Of a stretch of 8,540 nt of DNA, positions 4,906 to 8,540 are shown piece by piece. Both the position numbers and the translations under genes were made by a program. The stretch is from assembly GCA_045535095.1 (NCBI GenBank), contig JAZSKY010000062.1, positions 1 through 8,540 of the forward strand. Direction: 5' to 3'. The notes below the pieces were generated by a model, which worked only from the letters and a program-made list of their open reading frames with translations, was not told where the DNA came from and did not search any database. Source of the stretch: SIG672 sp045535095. Its GTDB lineage: Bacteria > Bacillota > Clostridia > Oscillospirales > CAG-272. Within the stretch, counting starts at the first letter, position 1, and every line of letters begins with the position of its first letter.

Positions 4906-7900
4906 TCAGTTATTCCAGCCATTTTCATTGATTATTTGTATATATTCCTTTAACATTTTCTCGCAAGCGTCAAGCGGAGCTTCGTTCTTTGCCGCCTTCG
5001 CGAGTGCGCTCGGCGTGCTTCCCATACTGATAAGGATACGTCCGTTATTTTTAGCGGCAAGTATCGACCACGCGCTTGCGTTCATCTTCGCAGGGGTGAA
5101 TACCACTCCGCGTGTGTCGGCGCTTATCTTGGAGATTCCCGCCTCACTTCCGAGAGCGCGAATGAGCGATATTCTGAGAAGATTATCGGTCACTCTCGGC
5201 ATATCGCCGTATCTGTCGATAAACTCGTCGGCAACGTCATAAAGGTCGTCCTGAGAGTTTATCAGCGATATCTTGCGGTATGCGTCTATTCTCTGCATCG
5301 AGCCTGAAATATATTTTTCGGGAATATATGCGGCAATGCCCATATTGACCGTACATTCAACCTTTTTCTTGGGTGCTTCGCCCTTTTCCTCGAGTACTGC
5401 CTCACTAAGAAGTCGCATATAAAGCTCATATCCGACGCTCGACATGTGTCCGTGCTGCTCTGCGCCGAGAATATTACCTGCGCCTCTTATCTCAAGGTCG
5501 CGCATTGCAACCTTAAATCCTGCGCCAAACTCGGTAAAGTCGCGTATTGCCGCAAGGCGCTTGCTTGCGACCTCGGTGAGAACTCTGCCCTTATGATAGG
5601 TGAAATATGCGTACGCTCTTCTGCTCGAGCGTCCTACTCTTCCCCTTATCTGATGAAGCTGGGAAAGTCCCATCTTATCGGCGTCCTCGATAATGAGCGT
5701 GTTTGCGTTGGGAATATCAACACCCGTTTCGATTATCGTCGTACAGATGAGAATATCGGTCTCGCCGCTTATCATAGTCTGCCAGATGTCAGAAAGGTCC
5801 TCTTTATCCATCTGTCCGTGCGCGACTCTCACCGCGGCATCGGGAAACTGCTTTGATATTCTTGCCGACAGAGGGTACATTCGCTCAACGTTATTGCAGA
5901 GATAGAATACCTGTCCGCCTCTGTGAAGCTCCTTATTTATCGCCTCGTAAACGATAGATTCATCGTACTCGGTGACGTAGGTCTGAACCGGCATTCTGTC
6001 GCCCGGTGCTTCCTCAAGCAGAGACATATCGCGTATTCCGCTCATCGCCATATTGAGTGTTCTCGGTATCGGCGTTGCGGTAAGTGTGAGAAAATCGACG
6101 TTTCCGACCATTTTCTTGAGCTTTTCCTTCTGAACGACTCCAAAGCGCTGCTCCTCGTCAACTATAACGAGTCCGAGATCACGGAACTCTATATCACCGG
6201 AGAGTATTCTGTGTGTTCCGATAAGAATATCGACCTCGCCGCGCTTTACTGCGCGCAGGATCGCCTCCTGCTGCTTCGGCGCAACTACTCGCGAGAGCAT
6301 TTCGATCTTTATCGGAAATCCTCTCATTCGCGATGTGAACGTGCGGAAGTGCTGCATTGCAAGTATCGTCGTCGGAACGAGCACAGCAACCTGCTTTGCT
6401 CCTGCTACCGCCTTGAATGCGGCACGGAGAGCAACCTCGGTCTTTCCGTATCCAACGTCTCCGCAAAGGAGTCTGTCCATAGGATAGGGCTTCTCCATAT
6501 CGCATCTGACCTCCTCGATAGCCTCAAGCTGACCGTCGGTCTCCTCGTATTCAAAGCTATCGGCAAACTCGCGTGTGAGCGCATCGTCGGGATCAAACGC
6601 GTGTCCCGGACGGCGAAGGCGCGCCGCGTAAAGCTGGATAAGCTCCTTTGCCATCTCCTTTGCCGCCGCCTTGACCTTGGTTTTCGTCTTATTCCACTCT
6701 GCGCCGCCCATTTTGGAGAGCTTGACCTCTCCGTCCGCGGCGTGAGCGCCTATATATTTTGAAATGGTTTCAAGCTGATTACAGGGCAGGTAGAGCATAT
6801 CGGTACCTGCGTATTTTATCTTGACAAAGTCCTTTCTGACTCCTGCCACAACGAGACTGTCGAGTCCGAGATACTGTCCGACTCCGTGGTTTATATGGAC
6901 GACGTAGTCACCGACACTCAGCTCGCTATAAGAAAGGATAGCATCTCCCGAAGAGCGCTTGATCTTCGCGCTTCGTGCGGTGCGCTTTGACTGTCTTACC
7001 GCCTGCACTCCTGCGCGACAAGCCGAGAGAAAGGCGCTTTTCATATCGGTCATCTCAAAGCCCGGAATTGCAGGTGCGACCGTAAGCGTGAGAGGCGCCT
7101 TGCTATCTGTCATCGATGCTCTTATTCCTCTGTCCGCGAGCATATTATAGGTATTTTTCATACTCGTTTCGTTCTCGCACGCAAGAGTCATCGAGAAGGA
7201 AAGATTATAATAATTCTCTATTTCCTCGCAGAGAAGGTCGAAGTTGTCGGCGTATCCTGCTATCTGCTTTGAGCGGAAATTATATATTCCGAGTAGTCTG
7301 ACGTCCGCGCCGAGCGACATTGAAAAGGCGTCGATAACGATATTTTTATGCTCGTAAAGGGTGGCGGCGAACTCCTCCTTGAAGGTGAAAAGCTCGGAAA
7401 GCTCGGGCAAAAGAAGCTTTCCCTCAAGAAGCATCTTGATATCCTCGCTCTGCTGCCACTCAAAGGTCTTTGCCCTCTCAAGACAAGCAGGCATCTCGAC
7501 TGTGATAAAAAGCGAATTTTCGTCAAAATAATCGAAAAGCGTGGTCTTTTCGGGATAAACGTAGGTGATATATTTATCTATGCACGAAAGGTCGCGTCCG
7601 CTATCAAGTGCCTCGGCTTCGATAAGAAGCTCGGACGCAGAGCGCTCGTTTTTCACCTTTTTCGCGTGCTCTCTTATCATTTTGGCAAGCTCTTTTTTCT
7701 GCGCGTCACTTGCAATTACCTCGCGTACGGGCGACACCGACATCTCCTCGATATCGTCAAGGCGTCTCTGACTTATGACGTCAAAGTAGCTCATTCGGTC
7801 GATCTCGGTATCGTAAAACTCGATTCTTATGGGCGCATCGTATTTGGGCGCATAGATATCGAGAATGTCTCCGCGTCGGGCGTACTGACCGGGCGCATCG

Positions 7901-8412
7901 ACTATCTCAACCTTGGTATATCCGCCCTTTTCGAGTCTTGAAACGACGTCCGAAATATCGTAATTTCCTGCAAAATAGAGATTAAACGAGGTTTCGAGCA
8001 GCCTTTCCTTTGGTACTGTGTACTGCATTGCCGCATCGGGCGTTACGATTATCGCGTCGCACGAATTTTCGGACGTAGCAAAGAATACGCCGAGTCTCTC
8101 GTGCTCGCTTTCGTGAGATGCGTACACGTTGCGGAGAACGAAATCGCGCGAGAAGAAGGGGCGAACGCTGAGTCCGAGCGACGTGAGTGCGCCCGTCATT
8201 CGCATAACCTCTTTTTCGCTTCTCATAATGACAAGCGCGGGCGTGTTTTTCGGATTTCTGTCACGAATCGCCGCCGCAATGAAGAACACGGTTGCGCCCT
8301 CACAAAGTCCGTTTACGAGAGTGGGAAGCTGTCTTGCTCTTTTCTTATTCACTTCACTAACGAGAGATCTGTATTCTCTCGACTCTGCAAAGGAGTTTAA
8401 AATCTTTTCCAT
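4906..8412 (-). CDS. mfd: transcription-repair coupling factor Mfd
   Basis: This 1168-residue protein is the ATP-driven translocase that removes stalled RNA polymerase from damaged DNA and recruits UvrA. The UvrB-like N-terminal module includes GQYARRGDILDIYAP near residue 175. The RNA-polymerase-interacting domain begins LSVGDYVVHINHGVGQYLG near 498. The RecG-like motor has Walker A GDVGYGKT at 651-658, the DEEQ box near 752, TATPIPRTL near 778 and motif VI QIRGRVGR near 920. The TRCF C-terminal domain begins near 1022. Length and motifs are complete. ATG 8412 is chosen: MEKILNSF is a typical Mfd start and AGGTGA (8422-8417) lies 4 bases upstream. The frame stays open to a TTG at 8496, but those 28 codons are translated hairpin repeat and have no SD. 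It leads the operon mfd-foldase-cyclase; its promoter is not visible. Confidence 0.97.
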   Translation of the reverse strand: MEKILNSFAESREYRSLVSEVNKKRARQLPTLVNGLCEGATVFFIAAAIRDRNPKNTPALVIMRSEKEVMRMTGALTSLGLSVRPFFSRDFVLRNVYASHESEHERLGVFFATSENSCDAIIVTPDAAMQYTVPKERLLETSFNLYFAGNYDISDVVSRLEKGGYTKVEIVDAPGQYARRGDILDIYAPKYDAPIRIEFYDTEIDRMSYFDVISQRRLDDIEEMSVSPVREVIASDAQKKELAKMIREHAKKVKNERSASELLIEAEALDSGRDLSCIDKYITYVYPEKTTLFDYFDENSLFITVEMPACLERAKTFEWQQSEDIKMLLEGKLLLPELSELFTFKEEFAATLYEHKNIVIDAFSMSLGADVRLLGIYNFRSKQIAGYADNFDLLCEEIENYYNLSFSMTLACENETSMKNTYNMLADRGIRASMTDSKAPLTLTVAPAIPGFEMTDMKSAFLSACRAGVQAVRQSKRTARSAKIKRSSGDAILSYSELSVGDYVVHINHGVGQYLGLDSLVVAGVRKDFVKIKYAGTDMLYLPCNQLETISKYIGAHAADGEVKLSKMGGAEWNKTKTKVKAAAKEMAKELIQLYAARLRRPGHAFDPDDALTREFADSFEYEETDGQLEAIEEVRCDMEKPYPMDRLLCGDVGYGKTEVALRAAFKAVAGAKQVAVLVPTTILAMQHFRTFTSRMRGFPIKIEMLSRVVAPKQQEAILRAVKRGEVDILIGTHRILSGDIEFRDLGLVIVDEEQRFGVVQKEKLKKMVGNVDFLTLTATPIPRTLNMAMSGIRDMSLLEEAPGDRMPVQTYVTEYDESIVYEAINKELHRGGQVFYLCNNVERMYPLSARISKQFPDAAVRVAHGQMDKEDLSDIWQTMISGETDILICTTIIETGVDIPNANTLIIEDADKMGLSQLHQIRGRVGRSSRRAYAYFTYHKGRVLTEVASKRLAAIRDFTEFGAGFKVAMRDLEIRGAGNILGAEQHGHMSSVGYELYMRLLSEAVLEEKGEAPKKKVECTVNMGIAAYIPEKYISGSMQRIDAYRKISLINSQDDLYDVADEFIDRYGDMPRVTDNLLRISLIRALGSEAGISKISADTRGVVFTPAKMNASAWSILAAKNNGRILISMGSTPSALAKAAKNEAPLDACEKMLKEYIQIINENGWNN

Positions 8413-8421
8413 CTCTTCACC

Positions 8422-8513
8422 TAGAAAACCTTTTGAAAGCTTTCCAAACCTTTCAAAAACTTTCTTGAAAACCCTTTTTGTAAAAAGGGTTTTCAAACTT
8501 TCCCAAAAACTTT
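8422..8513. repeat. hairpin-rich repeat in the mfd leader
   Basis: A perfect 15-bp inverted repeat pairs 8465-8479 (TTGAAAACCCTTTTT) with 8482-8496 around a two-base GT loop. A second stem pairs 8431-8439 (TTTTGAAAG) with 8450-8458 (CTTTCAAAA). Neither is followed by a clean T run, so I do not call a terminator. Positions 8422-8463 resemble 3063-3106 in the same orientation, sharing TAGAAAAC, CTTTTGAAA and CTTTCAAAA blocks. The left edge of the element supplies the AGG of the mfd SD. It would lie in the 5' leader of the mfd transcript. Confidence 0.65.
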
Positions 8514-8540
8514 ACTTAATAAATACCGTAATAAACGCAG

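Noticed and set aside
4857..4928. 24-residue N-terminal extension of the foldase from 4928
   Set aside because: It overlaps the end of mfd and would place the lipoprotein signal inside the protein; ATG 4856 has its own SD.
5923..6762. Long plus-strand open frame opposite mfd
   Set aside because: It lies entirely antisense to the conserved helicase motor of Mfd and shows no protein-like motif of its own.
8413..8496. 28-codon N-terminal extension of Mfd from a TTG at 8496
   Set aside because: The codons are the translated hairpin repeat, giving a low-complexity basic peptide with no SD ahead of the TTG, while ATG 8412 has AGGTGA upstream and begins a typical Mfd N terminus.

Overview
The window looks like chromosomal DNA of a Gram-positive anaerobe of the Clostridia, probably an Oscillospiraceae/Ruminococcaceae-type gut lineage. 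The grounds are strong AAGGAGG-type ribosome binding sites, a diderm-free style lipoprotein signal, an mfd-foldase gene order common in Firmicutes, mid-range GC coding sequence with AT-rich spacers, and hairpin-rich spacer repeats of a kind I associate with that group. The lineage is inferred from these traits, not from a search.

Layout. Positions 1-386 hold no substantial gene. They contain a bidirectional terminator-like hairpin (75-112), a possible 11-codon minus-strand ORF behind a strong SD (48-13), and a very good extended -10 promoter (316-344) that drives a plus-strand operon. That operon is a PfkB-fold protein (387-1331), an alpha/beta-hydrolase-fold protein (1344-2180), the Holliday-junction resolvase-like ruvX (2188-2604), and a decayed gene (2646-3004) that keeps its SD but has an ATA in place of the start codon and a frame break. 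Positions 3008-3106 are stacked hairpins of an intergenic repeat, followed by a bidirectional terminator (3109-3137). A minus-strand operon then runs leftward: mfd (8412-4906), a PrsA/SurA-like lipoprotein foldase (4856-3759) and a cyclase/KynB-family metal hydrolase (3740-3141). The mfd leader (8422-8496) carries another hairpin-rich repeat that resembles the one at 3063-3106.

How the genes fit together. RuvX and Mfd are ordinary housekeeping nucleic-acid enzymes, and the foldase follows mfd in a familiar order. The most unusual observation is that the first two genes of the plus operon both read as intact, well-expressed proteins that have lost their family's catalytic residues. The kinase has PSPT where GAGD should be. 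The hydrolase has Gly in place of the Ser nucleophile, and the Asp and His of the triad are also missing. The lipoprotein similarly has Tyr at both positions where parvulins usually have His. I see no mobile-element genes, CRISPR array, tRNA or rRNA, and no clear defence or secretion system. The pair of pseudoenzymes is the best candidate for something undescribed.
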